Shown here in pieces: positions 53,747 to 62,126 of a stretch of DNA of 64,000 nucleotides. Origin of the DNA: Muribaculum intestinale (lineage in GTDB: Bacteria; Bacteroidota; Bacteroidia; Bacteroidales; Muribaculaceae). The notes under the pieces are model-generated. The model worked only from the letters and a program-made list of their open reading frames with translations, was not told the DNA's origin and ran no database searches. The stretch covers positions 1,426,001 through 1,490,000 of the forward strand of contig NZ_CP021421.1 of the NCBI RefSeq assembly GCF_002201515.1. The letters are read 5' to 3'. Both the position numbers and the translations under genes were made by a program. Each line of letters begins with the position of its first letter. The stretch's first letter is position 1.

Positions 53747-54589
53747 TCAGTAGGTTGCGGATATTATGCGCGCGTCGGCGCTGATGCCTTTGTATGGGTT
53801 CAGCGACATCCATGTGCCTCCGATGCCAATTACCGCGGCACATGTGACCACGCGAGTCGTGATGTTGTTGACGCGTGTCGAGAGGATATTGTTTCGGAAG
53901 CCCAGACGAAGCTCGGTGGCTCCGAATGATATATCGGCGGTAAGAAGGTTCTCCATGCGAAAATAATTTCCCCACCATGCGCAGTGTGCGAGGCCGCTGT
54001 GGTCGCCGAGGGATATCTCGTAAAATAGTTCGCCATAGTCGGGTGAGAAGAATACTCCTGTAATCGGTATTGTCGGGCGGTATGTGAGCAGTAGCTTTTT
54101 ACCCAGCAGTGTGTGGTGCCACATCAGCGCGGCGGTTATGTTGATTGTCCAGGCGGCCTCGACGGCAACCGGGTTGTTGCCGTTGCGTGTGTTGTATATG
54201 ACTCCGAGGTCTATGCCGGTCGACAGACCTCCCGCCACAGTGATATTCTGCGGTAGGCGCATGCGGTATGTGATTCCGTAGTCAAAGTCACCTGTCAGAC
54301 GCCACATTTTGGCGTTGCCTGCGGGATTGAGTGTCCGGTCGAGATCGATTCCGGCTGTTATGCGCTGTACCATATGTTCCGGTCGGAATTTCATGGCCTG
54401 AGTGCGGTCGTAGCCAATTCGCATGCCCCATCCGGTATATTTCAATGGGGTGAGATAGGTGTTGGCTATGATAGAGGAGCCGATATCGTAGGTGAAGTGG
54501 GAATTGACCGGGCGTACTATGCTGTCGGGCAGGGCCGCACATGCTGTTGTCGTCCACAGTCCGCAGATAATGGCTATAAACTTTTTCAT
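53747..54589 (-). CDS. Outer-membrane-type protein of unknown function, DUF3316-like
   Basis: 280 residues with a signal peptide ending at TTACAA. The mature chain consists of amphipathic strands: TYLTPLKYTGWGMRIGYDRT, MWRLTGDFDYGITYRMRLP, LTYRPTIPITGVFFSPDYGE and the C-terminal strands ELRLGFRNNILSTRVNNITT. This suggests a small beta-barrel. It resembles DUF3316 proteins of Bacteroides from memory, but the assignment was not tested. Only 2 bp separate it from parC. Confidence 0.75.
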   Translation of the reverse strand: MKKFIAIICGLWTTTACAALPDSIVRPVNSHFTYDIGSSIIANTYLTPLKYTGWGMRIGYDRTQAMKFRPEHMVQRITAGIDLDRTLNPAGNAKMWRLTGDFDYGITYRMRLPQNITVAGGLSTGIDLGVIYNTRNGNNPVAVEAAWTINITAALMWHHTLLGKKLLLTYRPTIPITGVFFSPDYGELFYEISLGDHSGLAHCAWWGNYFRMENLLTADISFGATELRLGFRNNILSTRVNNITTRVVTCAAVIGIGGTWMSLNPYKGISADARIISATY

Positions 54590-54591
54590 TG

Positions 54592-57288
54592 TCAGAATAT
54601 GCGCTGCTGGCCGTTGATTTCGTCGCGTACCTCGTCGTCGGATTTCTCCTCGCTGTCGGGCGCTGACTCGTCGTCGGGGATGGCTGCTTCTGTTTCATCT
54701 TCCTCCACATCCTCTACCTCGCGAGGCTCCAGCTCTTCCACCTTGTCGACCGCGTATGTTGTAAGTCGCTTTCCGCGCGCTTTGTAGCTTTTTACAGCTA
54801 TGAAATCCATGGCGTCGACTTCCAGGGGCTCACGATATGCGTCGGTGCCTCCGAATATGACCTTTATGCGGCATCCGGCGGCATCGCTGAGAAGGATGAG
54901 GCTGCTTTTTTCGTTCTCTCCGATAAATCTGGTGCGCTTGGAGGCCGGTTCGAATGTGAACCGCTTTAGGTAGGGATATCCCTGGTCGGCATCATCGATT
55001 ACAGCTGTCCAGACATGGCCCGGACGGAACTTCTCTATGCGCAATATACCATCTTCATAATGATTTCCGGCATCGAAACTCGACAGATAGTATTCTCCCG
55101 ACTTCAGTATGACGAGTACCTGATCGGTGCCGTTGAATTCGCCCATATATATGCCTCGCTTGTCGTAGTTGAGACGCAGCACGTCGGGGTCAAACCACAC
55201 CTGTCGTCCGCCGAGAGTGGAGGCTCCTTTCTCTTTCAGAGTGAAGCGGTGCACTTCGTTCTTTGTTACCATATTGCCCTGGCTCTGCTTGCCTTTTATG
55301 GCGAGCTGACTGAAGTCGATGTCAAACTGGAGGGTCTTAAGCCGCAGCTTTGGCTTGAGAGTCACCTTCACTACCTCGGCCTCTCCGTTGGGATTGGCCG
55401 AGAACCATGCCACCTTCGAGCCGGGAAGACCCTGTGTGAGATTGTACTCCTTGTCGCGGGAAACTCCTGTCACGGCGAAGCGCTTCATGTAGTATGTGCC
55501 TCCTTTGCCGTTCTGGTATATTACATTGTAGATAGTGCGCAGGTCGTTGCGCTTGAATACGTTGACATACAGTACGCCTTTGCCGACAAACATTTTGTCC
55601 TGGACCTTGACTACTTTGTATTTACCGTCTTTGTAGAATATTATTATGTCGTCGATATCGGAACACTGGCATACATATTCGTCTTTTTTCAGAGATGTAC
55701 CTATGAATCCCTCCTCGCGGTTGATGTACAGACGTTCGTTGGCCTCGGCTACGGTAGCGGCTTCGATGCTGTCGAAACTGCGCAGCACGGTGTGGCGCGG
55801 GTATGCATCGCCATATTTCTCCTTAAGATGTAGGTACCAGTCGATGGTGTGTTGTATGATATTGGCGAGTTTGAGGTCGATGTCGGCCACGCGCTCGCGG
55901 TAGTTGGCGATGAGTCGGTCGGCCTCGTCGGAGTTGAAGCGGAGTATGCGCTTCATTTTTATCTCCATCAGGCGCAGGAGGTCGTCGCGGGTGACTTCGC
56001 GCCAGAGATTTTTCTTGAACGGTTCAAGGCGCTTGTCGATATGGGCGAGTACTGAGTCCATGTCTTTGCCCTCCTCAAACTGTTTGTCTTTGTATATGCG
56101 CTCTTCGATGAAGATACGTTCGAGCGATGCGAAGTGGAGCGACTCCATCAGTTCGCCGCGCTGTATTTCAAGCTCGCGGCGTAATAGCTCGCGAGTGGTG
56201 TCGACGCTGTGGCGCAGCACGTCGCTCACGCCAAGGAAGTGTGGCTTCTTGCCGGAAATCACGCAGCAGTTGGGCGATACGCTCAACTCGCAGTCGGTAA
56301 ATGCATAGAGGGCGTCGATTGCCTTGTCGCTTGATGTTCCCGGGAGCAGGTGTACGAGTATGCAGGCGTTTTCAGAGGTCATGTCCTCGACTTTACGCAC
56401 TTTTATCTTGCCTTTTTCGGCGGCCTTGATAATAGAGTCGGATATTGTGCCTGTGGTCTTTCCGAATGGTATCTCGGTGATGGCGAGTGTCTTGTTGTCG
56501 ACTTTCTCGATTTTTGCGCGTATCTTTACCGAGCCGCCACGTTCGCCGTCGTTGTATTTCGACACATCAAGCGAGCCTCCGGTGATGAAGTCGGGGTATA
56601 GGGCAAACGGCTCGTCGCGCAGATATGACACTGCGGCGTCGATAATCTCGTTGAAGTTGTGTGGGAGTATCTTCGATGACAGTCCTACGGCAATACCCTC
56701 CACACCCTGCACGAGCAGCAACGGGAACTTTGCCGGAAGTGTCACCGGCTCAGGCTTGCGTCCGTCGTAGCTTACGGTCCAGTTGGTTGTCTTGGAGTTG
56801 TACAGTACTTCAAGGGCAAACGGCGACAGGCGCGCCTCGATATAACGTCCGGCGGCGGCCGAGGCTCCGGTGAGCACGTTACCCCAGTTTCCCTGTGTTT
56901 CTACCAGGAGGTCTTTTTGTCCGAGTTGCACGAGGGCATCATTGATTGACGCGTCGCCATGGGGGTGATATTGCATGGTGTTGCCCACGATGTTGGCCAC
57001 TTTGTTGAATCGCCCGTCGTCAAGGGTGTGCATGGAGTGGAGTATGCGTCGCTGCACGGGTTTCAGTCCGTCGTCGATATGCGGTACGGCACGCTCGAGG
57101 ATTACGTAGGATGCATATTCGAGAAACCAGCTTTGGTACATGCCTCGCAACTGGTGGCGTACAACGTCGTCGGACGTGTCGAGGGTGACACGTCCCGTCG
57201 GAGCGCTGTTGTCTTCGCTTTGCTCCAGGGGGGAATCTTCGAAATCAGGGTCGTTCAAATCGTCAGGAGTGGTTATATCGTCGCTCAT
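54592..57288 (-). CDS. parC: DNA topoisomerase IV subunit A
   Basis: 898 residues from ATG 57288. The longer frame from TTG 57357 is rejected: it has a cysteine-rich unnatural N-terminus, and its start lies inside the parC -7 box. The breakage-reunion domain includes YASYVILERAVPHIDDGLKP, VGNTMQYHPHGDASINDALV and the catalytic Tyr149 in AAAGRYIEARLSPFALEVLY. The residue at the position of GyrA Ser83 is Ala113, as in many Bacteroidota ParC sequences. A C-terminal beta-pinwheel region follows, ending in an acidic tail (EDETEAAIPDDESAPDSEEK). It decatenates chromosomes with ParE, which is not in the window. Confidence 0.95.
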   Translation of the reverse strand: MSDDITTPDDLNDPDFEDSPLEQSEDNSAPTGRVTLDTSDDVVRHQLRGMYQSWFLEYASYVILERAVPHIDDGLKPVQRRILHSMHTLDDGRFNKVANIVGNTMQYHPHGDASINDALVQLGQKDLLVETQGNWGNVLTGASAAAGRYIEARLSPFALEVLYNSKTTNWTVSYDGRKPEPVTLPAKFPLLLVQGVEGIAVGLSSKILPHNFNEIIDAAVSYLRDEPFALYPDFITGGSLDVSKYNDGERGGSVKIRAKIEKVDNKTLAITEIPFGKTTGTISDSIIKAAEKGKIKVRKVEDMTSENACILVHLLPGTSSDKAIDALYAFTDCELSVSPNCCVISGKKPHFLGVSDVLRHSVDTTRELLRRELEIQRGELMESLHFASLERIFIEERIYKDKQFEEGKDMDSVLAHIDKRLEPFKKNLWREVTRDDLLRLMEIKMKRILRFNSDEADRLIANYRERVADIDLKLANIIQHTIDWYLHLKEKYGDAYPRHTVLRSFDSIEAATVAEANERLYINREEGFIGTSLKKDEYVCQCSDIDDIIIFYKDGKYKVVKVQDKMFVGKGVLYVNVFKRNDLRTIYNVIYQNGKGGTYYMKRFAVTGVSRDKEYNLTQGLPGSKVAWFSANPNGEAEVVKVTLKPKLRLKTLQFDIDFSQLAIKGKQSQGNMVTKNEVHRFTLKEKGASTLGGRQVWFDPDVLRLNYDKRGIYMGEFNGTDQVLVILKSGEYYLSSFDAGNHYEDGILRIEKFRPGHVWTAVIDDADQGYPYLKRFTFEPASKRTRFIGENEKSSLILLSDAAGCRIKVIFGGTDAYREPLEVDAMDFIAVKSYKARGKRLTTYAVDKVEELEPREVEDVEEDETEAAIPDDESAPDSEEKSDDEVRDEINGQQRIF

Positions 57289-57354
57289 ATGGTGTTCGTC
57301 ATGATTGGGACAGACTGTGTGTAATATTCGGCATTCACAGCAGCCTACTTCCCA

Positions 57355-57362
57355 CAAAGTTA
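57355..57362 (-). promoter_or_regulatory. -7 promoter box for parC
   Basis: The minus strand reads TAACTTTG (TAnnTTTG), 67 bp upstream of the ATG at 57288. It lies 11 bp from the divergent thioesterase -7 box, so the two promoters overlap. Confidence 0.65.
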
Positions 57363-57373
57363 GTAAAATTTAT

Positions 57374-57381
57374 TAAATTTG
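57374..57381 (+). promoter_or_regulatory. -7 promoter box for the thioesterase-queA genes
   Basis: TAAATTTG matches TAnnTTTG and ends only 5 bp before the ATG at 57387, so transcription should start at or within a few bases of the start codon (leaderless). Confidence 0.65.
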
Positions 57382-57386
57382 CGCCC

Positions 57387-57863
57387 ATGAAACCTGAAAT
57401 AATACTTCCTACTCCGCTTAATCCGCGAGTGCCTGCACCGACACAGCCGTTCCGTACCGTGCTGCCGTTGCAGATACGATTCAACGATATAGACCTGCTC
57501 GGACATGTCAACAACGAGATGTATTTTGCCTATATGGATCTTGGCAAGATGCGTTACTTTCAGGAGATGATGGACGACAAGCTCGACTGGCGCGCCATCA
57601 ATACTGTAGTAGCCAATGTCAACTGCGATTTTTATGCGCCCACCACTATCGACGAGCAGATATGTGTGATAACAGCCATCACCCATATCGGGGAGTCGAG
57701 TTTCCGTCTGGAGCAGAGAATCGTGGATATAGACACCGGCGACGTTAAGTGTATCGGACGTACCGTGATGGTGACAATCGACCCTGCTACCGGCCACTCT
57801 GTCCCTGTCGATCCCGACTGGGTAAGACGTGTGTCGGAATTTGAAGGCCGGGAATACCGCTGA
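57387..57863 (+). CDS. Acyl-CoA thioesterase, hotdog fold (4HBT family)
   Basis: 158 residues. QIRFNDIDLLGHVNNEMYFA carries the Asp-x-x-GHVNN motif of 4-hydroxybenzoyl-CoA-type thioesterases. The central part reads VVANVNCDFYAPTTIDEQIC, and GESSFRLEQRIVDIDTGDVK closes the hotdog fold. The substrate acyl group is unknown. It is followed by queA after 34 bp, presumably on one transcript. Confidence 0.9.
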   Translation: MKPEIILPTPLNPRVPAPTQPFRTVLPLQIRFNDIDLLGHVNNEMYFAYMDLGKMRYFQEMMDDKLDWRAINTVVANVNCDFYAPTTIDEQICVITAITHIGESSFRLEQRIVDIDTGDVKCIGRTVMVTIDPATGHSVPVDPDWVRRVSEFEGREYR

Positions 57864-57897
57864 TCGGATATAATAAAAAATCAAGAAAAGGAATAGT

Positions 57898-59124
57898 ATG
57901 GCTATCGATCCGCATTCGCTTCATATCGCTGACTTTAACTATACGTTGCCCGACGAGCTGATTGCAAAACATCCGCTTGCCGAGCGCGACCGTTGCCGAT
58001 TGCTTGTGCGCAGAGGCGACGGAGAAATCGAAGAGCATGAATTCTTGGAACTCCCCGGTCTTCTTCCCTCTGATGCAATGCTTGTCTACAATAACACGCG
58101 GGTAATCAATGCTCGTCTTAGATTCCGCAAAGGCGACAACGGCAACGGAGCGCTTATCGAGGTATTCTGTCTTGAGCCGGCCTCGCCGTCGGACTATGCT
58201 ATCAGTTTCGCCTCGACATCGGGTTGTTCATGGATATGTTTCGTAGGCAACTCGAAGCGGTGGAAAGACGGGGCGATACGGCGGCGTCTGAATATCGGGG
58301 GACAGGAGGTGGTGCTCAGCGCTACACGCGTGGCTCGCGACGGCAATGCCTCGGAGGTGCGCTTTGACTGGGATAATCCCGATGTCACATTCTCCCAGAT
58401 TATAGAGTCGGCGGGAGAGATACCCATCCCCCCTTATCTCAATCGCGGCACCGAAGAGAGCGACTCTACCGATTATCAGACAGTATACAGCCGTATCGAG
58501 GGCTCGGTCGCCGCGCCTACCGCCGGGCTTCACTTTACTCCTGCTGTGCTGGATGCTGTAGACAGGCGTGGAATACCCCGCCGGGAGCTTACGCTGCATG
58601 TAGGAGCCGGCACTTTCCAGCCGGTCAAGAGCGATACTGTCGGAGAGCACGGTATGCACAGTGAGTTTATATCCGTACCGCGTGATCTTATTGCCGAGCT
58701 TGCCGATACCGAGCGACGTGTGGTGGCGGTAGGCACTACCTCCGTACGTACGCTTGAAAGCCTGTACCATGCAGGATGTCTTGTGTATGAGGGCAAATGG
58801 CAGGGTGAGGTGCCCCAGTGGTATCCCTACGAAAGCTCGCATCCTCGCCTGGGACGCCGAGAGGCTCTTAAAGCTCTTCTTGATTATGTCGACGGGACGG
58901 ATGCGTCGCGTTTTATAGCATCGACGCGCATCATTATAGCTCCGGGATATACCTATCGGGTAGTAGCGGGGATGGTGACAAATTTTCATCAGCCACAGTC
59001 AACGCTTCTGCTGCTTGTGTCGGCATTTGTCGACGGACACTGGCGTGAGATGTACGATTTCGCATTGGCCCGGGGATTTCGCTTTCTCAGCTATGGAGAC
59101 GCCTCGTTGCTGCTGACAGAGTGA
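57898..59124 (+). CDS. queA: S-adenosylmethionine:tRNA ribosyltransferase-isomerase
   Basis: 408 residues, longer than the usual 350 or so, with the extra length spread in loops. Conserved elements are DFNYTLPDELIAKHPLAERD, SDAMLVYNNTRVINARLRFR, EIPIPPYLNRGTEESDSTDY, GSVAAPTAGLHFTPAVLDAV, LTLHVGAGTFQPVKSDTVGE and TNFHQPQSTLLLLVSAFVDG. It adds the epoxycyclopentane moiety in queuosine synthesis. The rest of the queuosine pathway is not in the window. No preQ1 riboswitch was seen. Confidence 0.92.
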   Translation: MAIDPHSLHIADFNYTLPDELIAKHPLAERDRCRLLVRRGDGEIEEHEFLELPGLLPSDAMLVYNNTRVINARLRFRKGDNGNGALIEVFCLEPASPSDYAISFASTSGCSWICFVGNSKRWKDGAIRRRLNIGGQEVVLSATRVARDGNASEVRFDWDNPDVTFSQIIESAGEIPIPPYLNRGTEESDSTDYQTVYSRIEGSVAAPTAGLHFTPAVLDAVDRRGIPRRELTLHVGAGTFQPVKSDTVGEHGMHSEFISVPRDLIAELADTERRVVAVGTTSVRTLESLYHAGCLVYEGKWQGEVPQWYPYESSHPRLGRREALKALLDYVDGTDASRFIASTRIIIAPGYTYRVVAGMVTNFHQPQSTLLLLVSAFVDGHWREMYDFALARGFRFLSYGDASLLLTE

Positions 59125-59194
59125 AATTTTGTTAAAATGTAAAGATTATTTAAATAAACTGTAATTAAGTTGCAATAAATCAGCGTGAAGATTG

Positions 59195-59202
59195 TAACTT
59201 TG
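59195..59202 (+). promoter_or_regulatory. -7 promoter box for apbE
   Basis: TAACTTTG matches TAnnTTTG, with TTG at 59170-59172 as a plausible -33 element, 22 bp upstream. It gives a leader of about 35-40 nt to the ATG at 59246. Confidence 0.7.
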
Positions 59203-59245
59203 CGATGCCGTGCCAAGTTGGCAACAGACGTCTGATGAATTGCTT

Positions 59246-60274
59246 ATGAAAACGAAACTTTCAATTCTGGCTCTTGCCGTCATTACATTGTTTTCCTGGG
59301 CGTTTGTGGGTTGCAACTCACCGAAGCCCTACCGTACATGCGAGGGTATAATATGGTCTACTACCTATCATGTGACCTATGCGTCCAACGCTTTGCTCGA
59401 TGACAGTATAAGGACAGTGATGCAGCAGGTAGACCATTCGGTATCGGCATTTAATCCGCGATCGATAATTTCTGCCATAAACCGTAATGATACTTCGGCA
59501 GTGGCCGATACCATCCTGCGCAGGGTGTTTGAAGAGTCGATACGTATCAACAGGTTCAGCCACGGCGCGTTTGACCCCACAGTGGGTCCGCTTGTGGATT
59601 TATGGGGGTTCGGGCCGTCGAATGCCACACATTCCGACAGTATACAGGCTCCGTCGAAAGCAGCCATAGACAGTGTGCTCATGCTTGTAGGTATGGCCGA
59701 CTGCGAATTGCTTTCTGACGGACATGTGCGCAAGAAGCACCCCGGCACACAATTTAATTTCTCTGCAATAGCCAAAGGATATGCCTGCGACCTTGTAGCC
59801 GCGATGCTCGAACGTAACGGGGTGGAAAACTATATGGTGGAGATAGGCGGAGAGATAAATGTAAAGGGAGAGAGCCAGATGGGGCAGCAATGGCGTGTGA
59901 TGATTGATGCGCCTATCCCCAGCACCGATTCTATAATTCATACGGGTACGGCTATCATACGTCTGACCGACGACGGTGTGGCCACATCAGGCAACTATCG
60001 TAATTTCCACAAGACAGATGTAGGTACGGTAGGGCATACTATAAGCCCGGTCACCGGACATCCGGTCACTACCAGAGTGTTGAGCGTCACTATCCTTGCT
60101 CCTGACTGCATTACTGCCGATGCCCTTGCTACGGCTTGTATGGTTATGCCGATGGACAGTGCCCGCGCTATGCTCAACGATATTCCGGAGGCTGCCGGTC
60201 TGTTTGTGACTACTGACAGCGACGGACTATGGGAGTTGCATCCCACGCGCGGATTCCCACTCCTTGTGCGATAA
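59246..60274 (+). CDS. apbE: FAD:protein FMN transferase, ApbE family lipoprotein
   Basis: 342 residues from ATG 59246; the frame extends to a GTG at 59210, right at the expected transcription start, so the ATG is preferred. The lipobox is AFVGC. Family motifs: FSHGAFDPTVGPLVDLWGFG, GTQFNFSAIAKGYACDLVAA and ENYMVEIGGEINVKGES. The Mg-binding acidic residues are within SVTILAPDCITADALATACM. It attaches FMN to threonine of substrate flavoproteins on the periplasmic side, typically Rnf/Nqr subunits or fumarate-reductase-like proteins. None is in this window. A long hairpin follows. Confidence 0.93.
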   Translation: MKTKLSILALAVITLFSWAFVGCNSPKPYRTCEGIIWSTTYHVTYASNALLDDSIRTVMQQVDHSVSAFNPRSIISAINRNDTSAVADTILRRVFEESIRINRFSHGAFDPTVGPLVDLWGFGPSNATHSDSIQAPSKAAIDSVLMLVGMADCELLSDGHVRKKHPGTQFNFSAIAKGYACDLVAAMLERNGVENYMVEIGGEINVKGESQMGQQWRVMIDAPIPSTDSIIHTGTAIIRLTDDGVATSGNYRNFHKTDVGTVGHTISPVTGHPVTTRVLSVTILAPDCITADALATACMVMPMDSARAMLNDIPEAAGLFVTTDSDGLWELHPTRGFPLLVR

Positions 60275-60288
60275 TAAACAAGCTCTAA
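60275..60288 (+). repeat. Copy 3 of the 14-nt motif TAAACAAGCTCTAA
   Basis: Directly follows the apbE stop codon. It is identical to the two copies at 2733-2746 and 2774-2787, almost 58 kb away. Confidence 0.6.
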
Positions 60289-60293
60289 TATAC

Positions 60294-60330
60294 TCAGCGC
60301 CGCTCCACATGGCATGTGGAGCGGCGCTGA
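60294..60330. terminator. Hairpin terminator between apbE and rnhB (17-bp perfect stem)
   Basis: Arms 60294-60310 and 60314-60330 are perfectly complementary around a 3-nt loop. It lies between two convergent genes. Confidence 0.85.
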
Positions 60331-60356
60331 TATGTTTATGTCACAAGGCGCGTGTG

Positions 60357-61007
60357 TCAGAATAGGGTCAGCTGTGTGTCGAGCAGCCGGAATGACATTC
60401 GGTGGAATGGCGACGGACCGTATTCCGCAATTGCTGCTCTGTGGGCTTTTGTCGGATATCCTTTGTTTACAGCCCAGCCATACTGGGGATGTAGCGCATG
60501 CAGTCGCTTCATCTCCTGGTCGCGGTGGGTCTTTGCAAGAATCGAGGCTGCGGCGATGTTGGCAAACCTGCCGTCACCTTTCACGAATGTCGTGCATGGC
60601 AGTGTGCCATAGGGTGTAAAACGGTTGCCATCGACAATGACCGCGCCGGGCCGTGGGGCAAGCATGTCAAGAGCACGGTGCATGGCGAGTATTGATGCCT
60701 GCAATATGTTTATGCGGTCGATTTCTTCGGCGCTAACCGATGCTACGGCCCATGCGGCGGCATTAGTTTCGATTATCTCGCGCATTTTGTCGCGGCGGGC
60801 TTCTGTCAGTTGCTTGGAGTCGTTTAGCCAGGGATGGCTGAAATTGTCGGGAAGTATTACTGCGGCTGCATATACCGGTCCTGCAAGGCATCCTCGCCCG
60901 GCTTCGTCGCATCCGGCCTCAAGACGTCCTGCTATAAAGCAGGCTGGGAGTGGCTGAGGCAGGCTGTTGTGTTGTGTTTTATTGTATGAATCCATATCCG
61001 TAGCCAT
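60357..61007 (-). CDS. rnhB: Ribonuclease HII
   Basis: 216 residues. Catalytic acidic residues: the Asp-Glu pair in [20 protein letters not shown], Asp in [13 protein letters not shown] and Asp in [20 protein letters not shown]. These are the RNase HII signature set. It cleaves RNA in RNA-DNA hybrids and at single ribonucleotides. The chosen ATG (61007) overlaps the 3' end of the response-regulator gene by 29 bp; an alternative ATG at 60995 would shorten the overlap. Confidence 0.95.
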   Translation of the reverse strand: MATDMDSYNKTQHNSLPQPLPACFIAGRLEAGCDEAGRGCLAGPVYAAAVILPDNFSHPWLNDSKQLTEARRDKMREIIETNAAAWAVASVSAEEIDRINILQASILAMHRALDMLAPRPGAVIVDGNRFTPYGTLPCTTFVKGDGRFANIAAASILAKTHRDQEMKRLHALHPQYGWAVNKGYPTKAHRAAIAEYGPSPFHRMSFRLLDTQLTLF

Positions 61008-61707
61008 AACGTGTCACGAGATAGTGGGAATAGCGGCCGAGTTTGGCCCGCAGACGGTCGAGTACATTGCTGATATACACCTCGCTTACCGTATCTTTTT
61101 CCGGCCATGCGTTGTCGTATATCTCATCGGCATCGAATATCTTGTTTTTGTGGCTTATCAGGAATACAAGCAGACTGTATTCGTCGCGTCCGAGTTTTAC
61201 TGGCTGACTGTCGATGAAGGTAGTGCGTTCGCGGAGGTTTACGGTAAGTGTGTTGTGGCTTACCATTGTCGGTTTATCATGTTTCTCTTGTGCGGAGCCG
61301 AGGCGGCTGCGTCGCAACAAGGCGTTGACGCGTGCAGCCATCTCACGCATGGAGAACGGCTTCAGTATATAGTCGTCGGCTCCGAAGTCAAGGCCTCCGA
61401 TTACATCGCCATCGGGCGATGAACAGAAAATCAGCGGTATGCGTGCCGTGGCCTTGTTCTGCTTGAGGTGGTATGCGAGTTTTATACCTGTCGAGTCGTC
61501 AAGATTCATGTCGATTATAAACAGGCTGTAGCCGGATAGGTTTTTCTCCATGGCTTCTTTGGCCGAATGGCACACCTCTACTTTATAGCCTTCATTTTCG
61601 AGCGAGTACTGCATGAGGTCACAGGCGAGAAGATCCTCGTCGGCAATCATTATCTTACTTCCCTGTGAGTTGGAATTGGATATGCTGTGTGTGGCTCTGT
61701 CTGTCAT
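60979..61707 (-). CDS. OmpR/PhoB-family response regulator
   Basis: 242 residues from ATG 61707; a GTG at 61716 is the alternative. The receiver domain has acidic pocket IADED, the phosphorylated Asp66 in [13 protein letters not shown] and Lys in [19 protein letters not shown]. The winged-helix output domain contains [20 protein letters not shown], then [17 protein letters not shown] and [11 protein letters not shown]. No sensor kinase is adjacent: the neighbours are rnhB and, upstream, an empty 350-bp stretch. The regulated genes are unknown. Confidence 0.93.
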   Translation of the reverse strand: MTDRATHSISNSNSQGSKIMIADEDLLACDLMQYSLENEGYKVEVCHSAKEAMEKNLSGYSLFIIDMNLDDSTGIKLAYHLKQNKATARIPLIFCSSPDGDVIGGLDFGADDYILKPFSMREMAARVNALLRRSRLGSAQEKHDKPTMVSHNTLTVNLRERTTFIDSQPVKLGRDEYSLLVFLISHKNKIFDADEIYDNAWPEKDTVSEVYISNVLDRLRAKLGRYSHYLVTRYGYGYGFIQ

Positions 61708-61716
61708 TATTGTCAC

Positions 61717-62043
61717 AAACGGTAGTTGTTTTGTAATTCCTGAAAAATACGGAGTAGAATGATTTTCTACATCCCGGATGTATAACTTAGGGGCGAGATA
61801 ATTTCCACGACTTACTTAAGTGATTTTGTTGAACGAATTCTAAGATAGTGCATCGGAAATCGGGATAAAATTATAAAATTAATTTTAAAAGGTGATTTGA
61901 TGCAACCGTATTGTAGCAATAATGTCTTGATAGTGTTATTCGCCTCCGCTTTGTAAAGATGCTGTCATTGCTTGGGTGTTGTTTTGCCACATAAATGTAA
62001 ATTTCGGGCGGCGGCTCTGATTAGCTTATGATGTAAAAAAAAC
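61717..62043. other. Gap without gene, response regulator to cotransporter
   Basis: AT-rich, no supported ORF on either strand, no TAnnTTTG box found on the minus strand. It presumably holds the response-regulator promoter. Only the cotransporter terminator at its right end is recognisable. Confidence 0.5.
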
Positions 62044-62073
62044 GACGCAGCCCGGTCAGAGCCGGGCTGCGTC
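62044..62073 (-). terminator. Rho-independent terminator of the Na/Pi cotransporter gene
   Basis: Perfect 12-bp GC-rich arms (62044-62055, 62062-62073) followed on the minus strand by a run of eight T. It lies about 54 bp after the stop at 62127. Confidence 0.9.
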
Positions 62074-62126
62074 AATATCTCGGGAGTGTGTCATGCAGCG
62101 ACTATGCTGCATGTGGTAGGTTTCTG

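Noticed and set aside
57289..57357. N-terminal extension of ParC by 23 residues
   Set aside because: Opens with TTG inside the promoter box; Cys-rich sequence not found in ParC proteins.
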